From: Sorghum bicolor
Lineage: Eukaryota > Streptophyta > Magnoliopsida > Poales > Poaceae
DNA length: 64,000 bases
Assembly (NCBI RefSeq): GCF_000003195.3
Contig: NC_012878.2
Span: 40,526,599 to 40,590,598 of the forward strand
Direction of reading: 5' to 3'
Of the stretch, positions 34,570-47,413 are shown piece by piece. A program made the translations under genes and the position numbers. Position 1 is the stretch's first letter. Every line of letters begins with the position of its first letter. The notes under the pieces were generated by a model, which was given only the letters and a program-made list of their open reading frames with translations, was not told the DNA's origin and ran no database searches.

Positions 34570-35957
34570 ATGGCCATCAACTTCGTTGTTCCTGAGGTCA
34601 GTCTACCATCCTTTGTCTTTTCGCACCTTTGCTGTACTCTTATTCATCTGCGATTTTTACTGAGTACCCCTTTTTTCTTTTTGCTCTTTCAAAACTTTTA
34701 GGATTTGGCCGATAAGATTGTAATCCCTACCGATCAACCTCACTTCCAATGTATCGGCCCATTTGGAAACCTAGATTCCACCGATCTAATAAACGCAGAG
34801 ACAAATAGAATCCCTTTCAGAGTCGAAAACTTTTCCTTAGATCTGTGGAAAGATGCCTTTCGTTCCTGGCCCAGTCCTACCAAGGGATGGAAAGACTGGT
34901 TCTTGAGAGTCAGTCATTCAAATGAAGTCCAGTGGGGTGAGCGGAAATTAGACCAGTGCATCAGACTATCTCTTGCCGATATGGAGAGAAACGAGTCACT
35001 GCTGATAGCTGCCTTGTATTTTTGGTCAGACACGCTCAATGCTTTTGTATTCGGCCATGGCCCTGCTTCACCCACTCTTGCCGATGTACTCATGCTCACC
35101 GGCTTAGACATATCCACTGTCGATAGCAGTCACCTGTTTGACACCAAGCCCAGTGCTAAAGTAGAAACTCGCGCTATCGGCGGTTGGTCTGGATATATTC
35201 AGAAGTACCGAAAGACTGGATCTATCGGGGAGAGGGAGCAGGCAATTTTCCTAAATATGTGGTTGGAAAAATTTGTGTTCTGTGGCCGATCGGCAGGACC
35301 AACCTCTGTCTATTTATCAGCAGTAGAGAAACTAGCCAATGGTGGCCGATTTCCTCTTGGCCGATACTTGCTCGGTGCTGCTTATCACCTCCTTCATCAG
35401 GTAGCTAAGAAACTCTTGCTAGGCCAGTCCATCGGCAATCTAGGGGGACCCTGGTGGTTTATCAACATGTGGCTCAGTGTCCATATGCACAAGCGCCTTG
35501 AATTTGACCTTTTTGCACAGCGCTTCCCTAGAGATATAGCTGAAGATCATGAGTTGGATGAAGAAGAATCGGCAACTCGCCCCCCTCTGGACTACGGTGA
35601 AGCTGCCATAGTTCTGCCTGGTACCAGTGGCAATGAAGACCAGGTTAGCCGATTCTTTCAGACTCTTTATGAGGGTCTGACCAAAGAACAACGGGCATGG
35701 ATGCCTTATGAAGATCCAGACACTAGATTTCCCCTGACTTTTCATCCTTTTGACAATGCTCTCAACAAGGACCATGATTTGATGATGGCATTCATCACTT
35801 CGAGAGCTATACCGGTGAGTTTCTTTAGCAGTGGGAAAGCCTCCAACCTTACCTATGAGTTCTACAATCCATCGGCATTGGCTCGCCAATTGGCTTTTGG
35901 GCAACTACCGATTGCGCTATGCTACGCCGATGTGGTGAAACCAAGGGAGATTGTCAC
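34570..35957 (+). pseudogene. Element C PMD gene, 5' part, cut by Athila insertion
   Basis: Exon 1 (34570-34596) encodes MAINFVVPE. Intron 1 is 34597-34701. Exon 2 starts at 34702 (DLADKIVIPTDQPH) and is open through the plant mobile domain to 35957, where the LTR of the Athila-type element begins. The last family-like residues are PREIVT. Within what remains there is no stop, so this was the best preserved PMD exon 2 of the three copies. The C-terminal coiled coil is missing from the window. Confidence 0.88.
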
Positions 35958-36851
35958 TGTTGACGGTCCTTAAGTACCAAATATAATCATCAAATAAATA
36001 AAGAAAAGGATCCAAATGCAACCAACACCTAGACTTAGGGTTTTATCTGACAGAATTCCACGAGTTTTGGTGTTTGTCTATTTCTGCAGGGGGTTATCAG
36101 GAAATATGGAAGAAAGGCCCACACGTCGGGATTACATAGAGATATTAACGTGCCGCGCAATTATCTTACACCTAGAAGACTCCAGAAGCCACGGGAAGGA
36201 AGCGGAGGCCGAACGGGGCCAGGCACTGGGCGCCCGCCCTCTGTTGGATTCGATTTAGAACTCTCTTCGCGGACTAAGCTCCACCGACCTAAAGGATCAA
36301 GGATAACCGTCCAATCAATGTCAGTTTGATCCAATGGCTCACGTTCACTTGAGGGGACTATAAAACCAGACCCCCTGGCCCCTGGAGGAGACAAGTTCAT
36401 CATAGAGTTGAGAGGAGCCCTCGAAGGAATACCTCTCCTCTAAATAAAATTTCTTTTAGGCTTAGCATCCAATGTGAGTAGAATTAGATCTTCTAGTTTC
36501 TACTAGATTGAGAGATATAGAGTGGAGGTGTAGATCGGAGGAAGCCCGGCCTGTCGGTGTCTACTCCGAGGTTGTACCTGCTGGATCAAGTCTTCTAACC
36601 CGAGGCTTGCTCCTAGGATTCTTCAGTATTTCGACTTCTAATTCTAGTAAGTTCTTGTTTTATTGTTCTTTGGTTTATGAGTTTACTTTAATCTGTTCCA
36701 GTTGAGTATTAGAGTAATCATTGCTAGCGTAAACGTGGTGTTTTGGCTAGGGTACTCATAGATATCCCCTGACTAGCTGCACTGTGGTAGTAGCGAGGAA
36801 CGTGAAATTTCTGAGTTACCTTTGCAGCCCACATCTCGTTAGTAGGACGGG

Positions 36852-39800
36852 TGTCACAGAACCGACCAAATTATAAGAGTTCAAGTATAGAAACGATCGA
36901 CAAGCAATCAAGTTTCCAAACTTGAGCCCATATAATCCCGGTAGTCAACTGAAATCACGAAGGACTTCAACCAACTTGCAACAAACCAAGATCGTAATAG
37001 TTCAACACAAACACAGCGAATGTTACATAGCCATTCATTGCCGACGAAGCGGCACCACATCGGAGTTATTAAGTTATTACAACACATGTTCGAAGCAGTG
37101 TTATCCTAAACGCTAAACGGTAAACAGTCGGTCACCCTTCGTTTAGCGTTTAAACTGTTTAGACGGTGTTTAAACGGATTAAAACGGTCTAAACGGTTTT
37201 ACACAATATTACAAAAATATGCATATTTTTAATGTAAAATCAATCATTCTATCATTTATACATATTTATGCAACTAAAAAACCATTTATTTTATTATGTA
37301 TATATGTTTATGCATGTTAAATGAATCAAATATACATATTTATGCATGTAACAAATCAATTTTACATATTTATAAATATAATAAATTTAAGTATACAAAT
37401 TGTTGATATAAAATTCAACTAGATTCACCTAGTGTTTGCCTAAACGGCCGTTTAAACAGCCGTTTAGCATGTTTAATACTGTTTAGAACCGTTCCGTTTA
37501 GGCCGTTTAGACCGTTTTTTCCCTTTTTTGACCGTTTAAACGGTCAACCGTTTAATTTCCTGTTTACCCCTAAACAAAACAGTTTACCACCGTTTACCGT
37601 TTAATGACCGTTTAATCGGCCGTTTAGGCCGTTTAGGCGAACACTGGTTCGAAGTAGCGGAAGCAAAATAATTACACACACTTTCCAAAGTTCATTTCAC
37701 AAGTTCTTGTTCAGGTAGGGTCTCATGCCATCCATCCAAAAGCAACAGATACGAAGTGGTTAGAGAACTGTGCCCAACGGTTAGTCCTCATCCCCAGCGG
37801 GATGGAGACAGGTCTTGCAGAAGCCATCATAATAGATATCATCTACAACAGGTGGGAATAAACCCTGAGTACGAGAATGTACTCAGCTAGACTTACCCGT
37901 CTAGTAAAACATAAAAGACACCAAGGATCATGCAATGCTAATATCAAGTGGAGCTGGTTGACTCAACATTTGACAAAAGCTTAACTTACAACTACAATGT
38001 TGTGCGAGCCTCATTTAATCATCATCAGCCTACCACTAGATTAGCACCTGTACTAAAGCACTTCACTTGATTATTACAAGCAATAATAACCATATCAAGC
38101 TCATCATGTGTTCTTCCTTGCTATCATCATTATCATGAACCGAGTTCTTTAGTGAATGCTACGTTTGCCGCTGCTCTGTCAAGTTCTCACTGACCGGGAG
38201 AGACGGCGATTCAAATCGAATTCCTATCCAGCTGGAGGGGTATTCCTAGCACTCACCCAAGCATCACCCGTCGGAGAGCCAATTGGTCACCTTTGGTACG
38301 ACTCAGGAATCGCGGTTCCGATCAGCGCCCAACTCCCAGGGCTACCACTCTGTCAGGGAGGTCAAGAATTTTAACTCACCTGCCTTTGGACTTATGCCAA
38401 TGGTCCTCCGCACACTACACTTCCTCCGGTAGTGCGCACTTTATACTTATCGACCTTCCGGCCTGAGTCATATTACTTGGCTTCGCGGTCGGAACGAGTT
38501 ATCCGGCCAACTAAGTGTTAGGCATGCGTTCAACAAGACAAGAGGACGTACAACGGTCGGTCCTTAACTGCCACAGACGGAGTTACTACAACCTTACAAA
38601 ACTCCGCCCGGCTTAAGTCTAATTAATCAGGTTCCATCCACGATAGCACATATAGTCCATCGTGATCCAACATAACCCTATATCGCGCAGGTGACAGGAA
38701 ATCACCCGACTTCTACCGATTAAAGCATGGCTAAGCTGCTACTCGATCCTATTCTATAACCAGGGAGTGGTAATATATCTAGACAAGGATGGAGTAAAAT
38801 GCAGCAAAGGTTTCATCACAACTCCTATACCTAATGCATCAATAGATATAACATATTAAATAAACTTTTCAAAAGTAAAGGGAGACTTAGAATGCTCCGG
38901 GGCTTGCCTTTCACGAACGAAGCTGGCTCATGGTTCGGGCACTCAACTTCTTCTTCAGGCTCCTCGAGTTCGGCTTGCTGGACCTCCACCTCCGGGTTGC
39001 CCTCCTGGCCTTTGGGGTTCACTTGCAGCTCGAAGGAAGCGGTCGCGTCCGATGCACCTATTGCATGCTCAATGAATAAGAAGATGTGCATACTAAAGGA
39101 TGAATGCTTGATACATAATTAAACTCACTGGACACTCATTTACGGAGTAACAGTTATAACAAGGTCACACAAGATGACAAGTTAACTTAGCCAAAACCTA
39201 CCAAGTTAAATCATAACAAGAAGCATCACATAACAGAGCAGCTCAGTAAACAAACCATAACTATTGCTACAAAGATCCAACAAACTTAAGTGAGAACATT
39301 CTGGAAAGCTTATGAAATTGTCTACAAATAATCCTTGAACATCACAGCAAGATTCATAGGTTAACTACATCATTTAAACAAAGTTCCAGGTTGTATCCCA
39401 GAAAAACAGAAAGCACCTATTTCTGGAACCCAACTTGGAACAGCCATAACTTTCAAACTACTGGACCAATTGATCCCAAATTTAAACCACAGCTAGCTCA
39501 TAAAGTTTACAACAACTTTGATTTAGACAAGTTTCCCAGACAGCTCAGATATCAACAAGTCAAAGTTGAATTACTCCCTTGCTGTCCAGAACAGCCTTTA
39601 ATCCCTTTAATTAATTATTTGATGACATAACCAAAACATAAATAGTGCCAACCAAATAGCTTATCAGCATAAACACAACATAAGACAACCAGAACATGAT
39701 ATGATGACCTCCAAACATTTACTTAACAAGGCATTTATTAATTTAATTCTAGAAAGGAGCATAATTACAGAATACTAGTAAAAGTACTCAGAAAAATCTA

Positions 39801-41990
39801 CAAAAATTACAGAAGCACAAGCATAGCATCACAACACCACCATAAAATTCTCAGAGCAAATGCACATGCCAAATTAAAGATAGGCATTTAACATGTGACA
39901 AGGTGTTTATTTCATAAATTCAGAAACATGGCTTACATGGTGTCAAACAGCAGATTTCAGATTATTTACATGTTACTAATACCAAAACAAGTTTGCCACC
40001 CAAGTAGAGCACCAGCATAAGCACCAATTATTTGCTATGATTTTAATAAGGAAACAAGCCATATCTTAATCATAAATTACCTATCACAGATATAGTACTC
40101 CAAAAATCATGAAATATTTATCATAGTATCCTAGTATCACACAGAGGCTTCCATAAAATTTTTATAGCAAAATAAGCAGTATAACAAGAGATATGAATTT
40201 ATTCATGAAAAAAAGATTAAATCCTAATAAATACTTTCCCAGAAAACATGGTTCATTTTATATTTTTATTAAAAACTAGCCATCTCAAGGAACATCACAA
40301 AATTGGTTTCACAAATTTTGGATCCACAGAAACAGAGATATGATTTTTGCAAGAAAGCCAAAAACCTGGATTTGAATAAAAGAATAGGAGGGAAACAAGT
40401 GTCACTGACAGCGGACCCCACGCGTCAGGTTCTTCTCCCTCACAGCCGAGGCGACTCTCGCCGGCGATTTCTCCATGACAGCGAGGTCTCCAGCCAAACC
40501 AAGGGCACCAACGTGATCCCCAGACCTTTGCGACTCGATTGACCCCCTTTTTCCCACGGCGGAGCCACCGGAAAGGGCTCGCCGTCGATCATGGCGGCTT
40601 GGCGGAGGTGCTCGGCGTTACGCCGGAGCCCTCAGGCCGGTAGAGCGTGACCTAGGGTTTCCTACAGCACTAGCGGACTACGGCGAAGCTTCCTAGGTAG
40701 GCGGCTTGGCTTGAAACGGCGTGGAACACGCTGGCCACGAGAGACCCTTACTCCGGCGGAAACACGGCGGCGCTGCGCATCGTGTCCGGCGACGGTGAGT
40801 GCGGTAGAGCGTCCACCAAATGGCGCAAATGCTCGCTAAGAACCTAAGCTACCTCTAGGACCTAACCAGAGGAGACGAGAGGCTCCGAGGAGCTCAGCAT
40901 TGAGTTCGCCAGAGAAGATGGTCACGGCGACCCGATTTGGGGGAAGAAGGAAACGGCGGTTCACCGGTGGGTTTCGCGGCGAGCTAGCGGGTGGAGAGTG
41001 GAGAGCGGTTCACGGCGGAGCTGTGGGCGAGGTTTGGTCGACAGCAACGCAGCGAGGAGCGCGTACGAGCTCGGCGGAGTGAGCTCGCGGCGGTTAGCTC
41101 GCTGCGGCCGCGTTTCTGGCGAGAGAGGGCGAGGCAGAGAGCAGTGGACGCGTCCACTTCGCTCGGGACGTCGCCGTGGAGGACATGCGCGCGCTGGGAG
41201 CTGACGAGCGAGGCCAGGAGCGACGTACGGATGCCAAATGTCGACGGAGCTCTGCCGCCGGTCGGCCACGTCGATGAGCTCGGCCTTGATTCAGTTAAAA
41301 CGATGGCCGACTAAAAGAGCTACTTTGACAGCGATTAACTCCCAAACCAGAGCGAGTTAGGAGATGATGCAGTTGACAAAGTTGGAGTACTAGCTGAGTT
41401 CTACAACATTGTCAATTGGAGCAAAAGCTAGATCGTCCTGGATTGAGAGATATAAAGTTTTCAAAATCGATCGAGCAAACTGTTTGTGTTCCCGGACTTA
41501 GAAAATTTTCCAAGTGTTGGAAACAGCCCCAAATCTGCATTGTGGTTCAGTTTTGAGCTAGTTGTGATCATTTTCATGAGATGGCCATAAAACAACTTTT
41601 GTTCCTTATAAAATTTGCGACAACTTTGCTGTAGAAAGTTTTGACATGCAAACATTTTATGAAACACTTTTTAAAAGCCTAAGCAAAAGAGGTTTCTAGA
41701 GCCTACTTGAGTAAGTATGACTTAAGTGAGTATTTTGGAGAAATGACCAACATGAACGTTGCTCCTAAGGTTGAGTTAAACATAGATAAACTAATTACCA
41801 AGGCATATAGCACAAACACAAGCATGGTTCACTCAAGCATAAGCATAGGGAGCCTATTTAACCATTTAAATCACATTTTTGCATAAAATGACATGGCTCA
41901 AGGTAGATGATGATCATGATATTCTTTGAGTAGAAGATGATGCTCATGTTATGCATGTGATTTATGCAACCATAACACTGGGGTGTTACA
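36852..41990 (-). repeat. Solo LTR of a Tekay/Del-like retrotransposon (5.1 kb including a MITE)
   Basis: On the minus strand it begins TGTAACACCCC and ends GGTTCTGTGACA, the same ends as the 4.26-kb LTR at 48220-52483 (TGTAACATCCC...GGTTCTGCCACA). Flanks are ACGGG (36847-36851) and GCGGG (41991-41995), an imperfect 5-bp duplication. No gag or pol is inside. GC-rich open frames at about 40900-41310 have no recognisable family. A short acidic coding-like segment at 38891-39057 (minus) has a counterpart in the other LTR. Confidence 0.82.
37096..37646. mobile_element. hAT-type MITE (551 bp)
   Basis: Terminal inverted repeats are CAGTGTTATCCTAAACG and CAGTGTTCGCCTAAACG, and the 8-bp target duplication GTTCGAAG is perfect (37088-37095 and 37647-37654). 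An 8-bp duplication points to hAT. Both ends are dense in CCGTTTA/TAAACGG words around an AT-rich core. No ORF. Confidence 0.95.
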
Positions 41991-42308
41991 GCGGGTAGGT
42001 TTATAGGTGCGGGTCGAACATCCTTTGTGGTGTCTAGATTCCGTAAGCTTCCCCAATAGAACAGTAGATCATCCTTACCAAGGTTAGAACGAGACTACGG
42101 TTGCAGTCTTCTCTATACATCGCTCACATCGAGAAACATTCTTTGTAGCCTAAAGGGATAGTAGCAATAGATTTGGTTAGTCAGATGCACCCTTTCTCCC
42201 AGTGGTAAAAATATAAATACGATACTCTGGAAAACCTCCCGGGTGAAATGCTCACCGATATCTGTGAGGTTGCAGGTCATTTCTTGATGGCGTTACCAAA
42301 TATCAACA

Positions 42309-42433
42309 AGCATTTCTGGCGCCGTTGCCAGGGAGAAAGATGGTTTGCTGAGATAACTTTGAGTCTTGCTATTATCTTGTATTATACTTTTATACTTTTA
42401 TACTTTTATCTTTTTATTTTTTTTTCCATCTTT
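42309..42433 (+). other. Athila PBS and leader
   Basis: TGGCGCCGTTGCCAGGGA at 42317-42334, eight bases after the LTR, matches the tRNA-Asp type PBS of Athila elements with one mismatch. Confidence 0.85.
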
Positions 42434-43192
42434 ATGGATAACTCAAATTCCATACCTATTATTGAATTCTTTGCACCTTCGGAGACCAGCCATAGACCAT
42501 GGGAGTCAACAAGTCCTTTCTTTTCCCCTAATTATGATTTGTGTCCGGAGTTGATGGTAATAGGTCAAAACCAACCCTTTTCTATAGTTGAGGTCCTATC
42601 TTTTAATCAAGAAGATAATGCACTTTTAGCTACACATAGGGAATCTGTTAATCTTTCTATAAATTCTGGTTTAGACCTAGCCCTACAAGACCATGTTTTT
42701 TCTCAATATTTTCACATTGGTCTTAATCATATAACCGTTGGTAGAGTCTTTCTTTCTTTATCTATTAGTAAAGGAAGGTATATCTTCATTCATGGACATC
42801 CTTCTTGCACTAGTCTTCATAAAAAATTCCTAGAGATAGAGAAGGAATCATCTCCCAGACAAGGAAAGGAAGTTTTAATAGCTGATTTCCAAACATTTCA
42901 ATCCCATAATTCGGCTATCCAACCCATCCTTGAGCCTAATAATTTCTACTATGCTCCTTCTCTTGAACCTCCCGATGACCCAATGAATCTCTCTAGACAT
43001 CCCATGCATAAGAGTCACCAAGACCATAAGGAGGATCGAGAAGAGCAACATCAATGGCTAGAGGGTATTAAAAATCCATGTGCTATCACCATATTTGAGA
43101 TCTCCAAACATCTCTTCCTTTCTATTTATAACAACTTTAAAAGAGTGGTTGTCGATGCATATGTCTATAATAAATATTGCAGATCTCCTTGA
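42434..43192 (+). CDS. Uncharacterised ORF of the Athila-type element (252 aa)
   Basis: It starts at the first ATG after a T-rich leader and begins MDNSNSIPIIEFFAPSE. I recognise no domain: no capsid motif, zinc knuckle or protease. It is acidic to neutral, with a His/Asp/Glu-rich stretch near residues 185-215. It occupies the gag position, so it may be a divergent gag-like protein of a non-autonomous Athila derivative. An upstream extension to 42248 would read through the LTR end and PBS and is unlikely to be used. Confidence 0.55.
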   Translation: MDNSNSIPIIEFFAPSETSHRPWESTSPFFSPNYDLCPELMVIGQNQPFSIVEVLSFNQEDNALLATHRESVNLSINSGLDLALQDHVFSQYFHIGLNHITVGRVFLSLSISKGRYIFIHGHPSCTSLHKKFLEIEKESSPRQGKEVLIADFQTFQSHNSAIQPILEPNNFYYAPSLEPPDDPMNLSRHPMHKSHQDHKEDREEQHQWLEGIKNPCAITIFEISKHLFLSIYNNFKRVVVDAYVYNKYCRSP

Positions 43193-44743
43193 GTTGATTG
43201 ATGGTTTCCCAAAGACAAGCTTAGTGTCCTAAAACAAGTATTGATGAGATCGTAACATGAGCTGTTAATTATTTGCAACATTACCTTGTGTATTGAGCAT
43301 ATAAAGATAATTGTAGAAATATTCCTTCGGGTATTCGTGTCACTAACCTTTCTAGGATTGGAGCAAGAAGATCTGAGGAATGACAAGCACAAGGTATGTC
43401 CAACCAATCATCATGCAACATTGAATTAAATTCATCCAATCTTGAATTTTGCAAAATTCAAGCTTGGGGGAGTACTTCACATGAAAACATCCTTTGCCAA
43501 GTTGCTATGTTGGTTGTCCCTACCTTTGAGACATGCTTGATTTGTTAAATACTAATCACACTACTTCATCTCCACTTGAGTAGATCTCTATAAAAGCCAT
43601 CATGCTACCTTTGTTTATCCTAGTAAGTGTTAGTTTGGAAGTACTAGACATACTTCCATTGGCATTTAAATTAAGTGTGGTGCTTAGGTTAAATAGCCTT
43701 CCTTAATCTGATTAGACATGGAGTCTAGTTTGGTTACTGAACTAAAAACTGCTTGAGTAGGCATTGGTATATTTTGTCGGACTAACCCCTGCAGGAAAAC
43801 TTTCAATATCAACCTGGGAAGTCCTGAGATACAAACTCATATTGGAGATAAAGGAGACAAATGAAATTTAACGACTTGTACAAGAACGACATAGCTCATT
43901 CATCATAAAGAGATGATCCATGGAGGGTGCCACAAACACGATGCACAATCGCTAAGAAAGGGAAGCTTCTACAAGGAGATACTATACCATCACTCTTCAA
44001 GTAAGGTAACATCTTAAAGTACTTGACTATCACTTTTATAAGCTTCTCCGTGGTTCTAGCATACACATGAATAAAAGAGACAAACATGTATGATTTGTAG
44101 CTCCAAATTAACCAACTCGATTAATTCAACATGTTTAGTCCTTTAATCATTGTTCCTAGTACTACCTTCGTGATTCCACACTCCTAATCATATAAGCTAA
44201 TATGTTGCACATTCAATCTTTGGAAGATATAAACAAAACATAAATATAGATAGATTATCTTTCCACTAGGTTGAGCCATCTGATCTAACAAATGCTACAT
44301 ATGATTTTATTATCCATCAACTTTGCCTTGCTCACTATGCTTGAGGTTAGAGAAGAACAAATACACTTTTGGTTCTGTTGGTGTTTTCCACCAACAGGGC
44401 CCATGCACTTGATCTCTGCCTTGTCTCTATGAATAGGTACACTTCAAAAAAAATATGGAGGAGTTTTACGACTCCCAGACTCCACCAAGTGAAGGACCTG
44501 AATCTACGAGCACAAACACACTGAGCAGGATATTGCCAACACCGCACTTCGAACTGCTAAGCAAACGAAGAACATAGGTGACACTGTATCAAGAGGTGCA
44601 GACGTCAAGGTCCACACCTAATCAAGTGATGCACCTAAAAGGATGAAGACGGTGAGAAGTCTTGTCCAGAAGACTTAAAACATTGGATCCTTATCAGAGG
44701 AGGTCAAGATCGTCGACTCAAGTCACCTTTCCTGATCAAGAAA
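43193..44743. other. Athila internal region without recognised gene
   Basis: It contains an internal AGCTTGGGGGAGT (43462-43474) like the element's own PPT, and a 9-bp hairpin (CTGTTGGTG/CACCAACAG, 44375-44397). No coding similarity is seen. Confidence 0.45.
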
Positions 44744-45110
44744 GAAGACCCTGGTGTTCCAAGCATCAAGTGCACAATCAATGGATACTCTTTTCATCAG
44801 ACACTCTACGACACCGAATCTGACGACAACATAATGGCCGCAGTCACTTATCAGCTCATGCATGGAACCATGCCCCTACAACCAATATATATTCAGCTCC
44901 AGATGATTTTTAGGTCATTGACATGGGAGAAGACAAGTATGATCCACCCACGATCCTTGGGAGACCGTTCCTCAACACTATCAAAGCCATCATCTATATT
45001 GGAACCGGAGAAGTCCACATGCACTTCCCTCTGAAGAGGGCGACGCAACCGAAACCAGAGGAGGCAAATCATCAAGGACGGATGGGCAGACTACGAAGGA
45101 GAAGTAGTAA
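44744..45110 (+). pseudogene. Athila protease remnant
   Basis: Two frames carry pieces of a retropepsin-like domain. One has CTINGYSFHQTLYDTESDDN, where the expected catalytic Asp-Ser/Thr-Gly is not recognisable. The other has DPPTILGRPFLNTIKAIIY, the conserved C-terminal protease motif of Athila-type elements. A frame change occurs near 44910. Not functional. Confidence 0.7.
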
Positions 45111-47413
45111 GGTCTGAAGACATACAACTTGAACAGAATTGTCCCGAGGAGACCGTAGCACCGAGTCAAGTGTGGAGAGAGAAGATAGTTATAGCAGTCG
45201 GAATCACTGACTATGCCATCCAGCGAATCCTAGGACGACTGAGAAAACGGAGAATCCCGTTCGAAGGATTCAAAAACACCGAACGCCTTGCCAAGAGGTA
45301 AACTTGGTAGTTATCCTTTTTCCTATTTAAAATAGTTTGCTTAGTTAATCAGGTTCCTACTATCTCGAAAAGAAAATAAAAATGTTAAAAATAGTAAGCC
45401 CCATGTGAGTATGCTCATGGCATAAAACCCATAGGTACATTCACTGTGGTGGCATAAAATAAATATATTTTCATCTTACAATAAAAATATAAATAATAAG
45501 TGCATGATCCTGCTAAATAAAATTTATTAGGAGGAAGCTCAATATGATAAAGGCAAAGAGATTTTATGCTAACACTTAACCAGTTCCACAAAGCTTTGTT
45601 GTCTATTTGAGCTCCATAGAATTCAAGGATCAAAGAAGACTAGCAGACGGAGGACATCCTAATCGTTGTCAGGGTGCTGCCGACTTTCGAATACATCACC
45701 ACCTGCTAGCTACATCAGAAGAAATTACGTCAAAATCCAGCTTGGGGGAGAGTACCCCCATTTATCCAGCTAAGTGTTTCTACTCGCGTTTATACTTTAC
45801 TCAAATAATAAAAAGATGCATAATCATAAAAAACCCAAATAAAGATTTTGTGCTTTTATATATATCTTTGCTTAGTTTGCTAAATAAATAAATAAATAAA
45901 TAAAGTTTGCTATGAACCCTTATGATAAGCTCTCACATGGAAATAATGAATAGTTGCTCTACCATGACTAGTTCTTAAAATTGAAATCTCTCTCAAGTTT
46001 AGACATAACTGTTATAATTTAAACCTGCTCTAAACCTGAACTTGTGGGAAGAGTACTTGATCTAAAGTCTAAGTTGTTAATGGATATGATATGGGAAGGT
46101 TGAGCTGCTGTTTCTCTGTTCCTAGAGATCCTAGAATTCTGGAGAATTTTATCTTTGAAAAATCTTTAAAATAACACATGATGAGTTCCTGTATGATGAG
46201 AGATTCAAATCCTACCACAGCCATATATACATGCTTATTAGACTTTGAGCCACACATTTACTTTTTACTGCTTATGAGCATTGAGTGTGGTCAAGCTGTG
46301 TAGACCCTTAGGAGCTTGTCATGCGATTAAAATCAAGATTCACTTGCACGTTCACTCATACATGCTGCTTCTACTCCGGAAGTACGCATCCACATACATC
46401 CACTCAATTCCATCTCGAGAGCCACCCTAAAGTGTTCTACTCCTAATCCGGGAGAGAATAGCCAAAAATATTTTCCTATCCCTGTTATTCCCTGTGAAAT
46501 AAATGCTCCAGTTATTTTGGTTACTACCACTTGCTATATTATTTAAGGAGATGAGTGCTCTAAAAAAAAGGAAAAAAGAAGAGAAAAAAATATATACGAG
46601 GAAATAAAAAGGGGCAAGTACCCGGGACCTCGAAGAAAAGAAAAAGTGAGACGAGAGGTAAAAATGGACAAGTGTCCGACGATAGAATTAGGGGTACAAG
46701 ATACCCACCTGAGAGAAAAAAGAAAAAGAAAATATAGAGCATCTCATTCTCCCCAAAAAGCTTCAAAGTGCAAAAAAGGTATGTATCCCCTAAAAAGAGC
46801 AGAAGTAGAATTAGACTTTCGCCATTGTTATCACCATCATCACCATACACCATTCACTCGCCACACATGCACATCTTGATTTGACTTATTGACTTGTTTC
46901 TCTGGATCCATGGTTTGACTATGCAATAAATGTCTTGTAAGTATGTATTAGCTGTCTCCCACCTATGAGCTCCAGATATCAAAACCTTATTAGGGTAGGG
47001 TGAGAGAGAAGGCAATATCACTATGCCTCATACCACAAATACTACATACTTTGAGAGAAGGCATATACCATTACTTCCTTGGAAAGGATCCAGAAATACC
47101 ACAAAAGAGAGATCTGAGAGAGTCATACAAGGAATCTCTGAGTTTTATTTGAAAATCTGCAAAAACTCCAGAGCTATAGTTAATCAAAGAATAAGATACA
47201 CGGCGCTTAACTTGACCATTCTATCTTTTAACTACTCAAGACACCAGTGACGGTTACAAGCCCCATGGTGAAAGGTAAAATGAGTAAGTTTTAAGTCTTA
47301 ACAGTTTACTCTAAACTCAGAGATGAAATCTTACTTTTAAGGCATGAAACCACTGCAAAAACTCTTGAGTTCATCCTTGCTCAGGGATGAGCAAGAGGTA
47401 AGCTTGGGGGAGT
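45111..47413. other. Athila internal 3' region and PPT
   Basis: No RT or integrase is visible. It contains a second internal AGCTTGGGGGAG (45741-45752), an ATAA simple repeat (45880-45904) and a purine-rich stretch (46560-46760). It ends with the true PPT AGCTTGGGGGAGT (47401-47413). Confidence 0.5.

Larger units (their letters stand above)
33512..35957 (-). mobile_element. Element C: Tat family 1 copy, only the 3' end in the window
   Basis: Minus-oriented copy of the family of A and B: 3' LTR (33512-34238), PPT, then the antisense PMD gene on the plus strand, cut at 35957 by the Athila-type element. The rest of C must lie beyond the window. Its 3' LTR points toward that of element A across the hAT region. 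Confidence 0.9.
35958..42308 (+). repeat. Athila-type 5' LTR, split by a solo LTR
   Basis: Its two parts, 35958-36851 and 41996-42308, make an LTR of about 1.2 kb beginning TGTTGACGG and ending ATATCAACA. TATAAAA is at 36359-36365. Compared with 47414-48219 it lacks 22 bp between two copies of GGCGCCCGCCC. Confidence 0.85.

Noticed and set aside
40900..41314. Open frames near the end of the solo LTR
   Set aside because: Same situation: GC-rich LTR sequence with overlapping frames and no recognisable protein.
36852..41990. A complete retrotransposon rather than a solo LTR
   Set aside because: One pair of LTR-type ends, no PBS, PPT, gag or pol inside, and length comparable with the related LTR once the MITE is removed.
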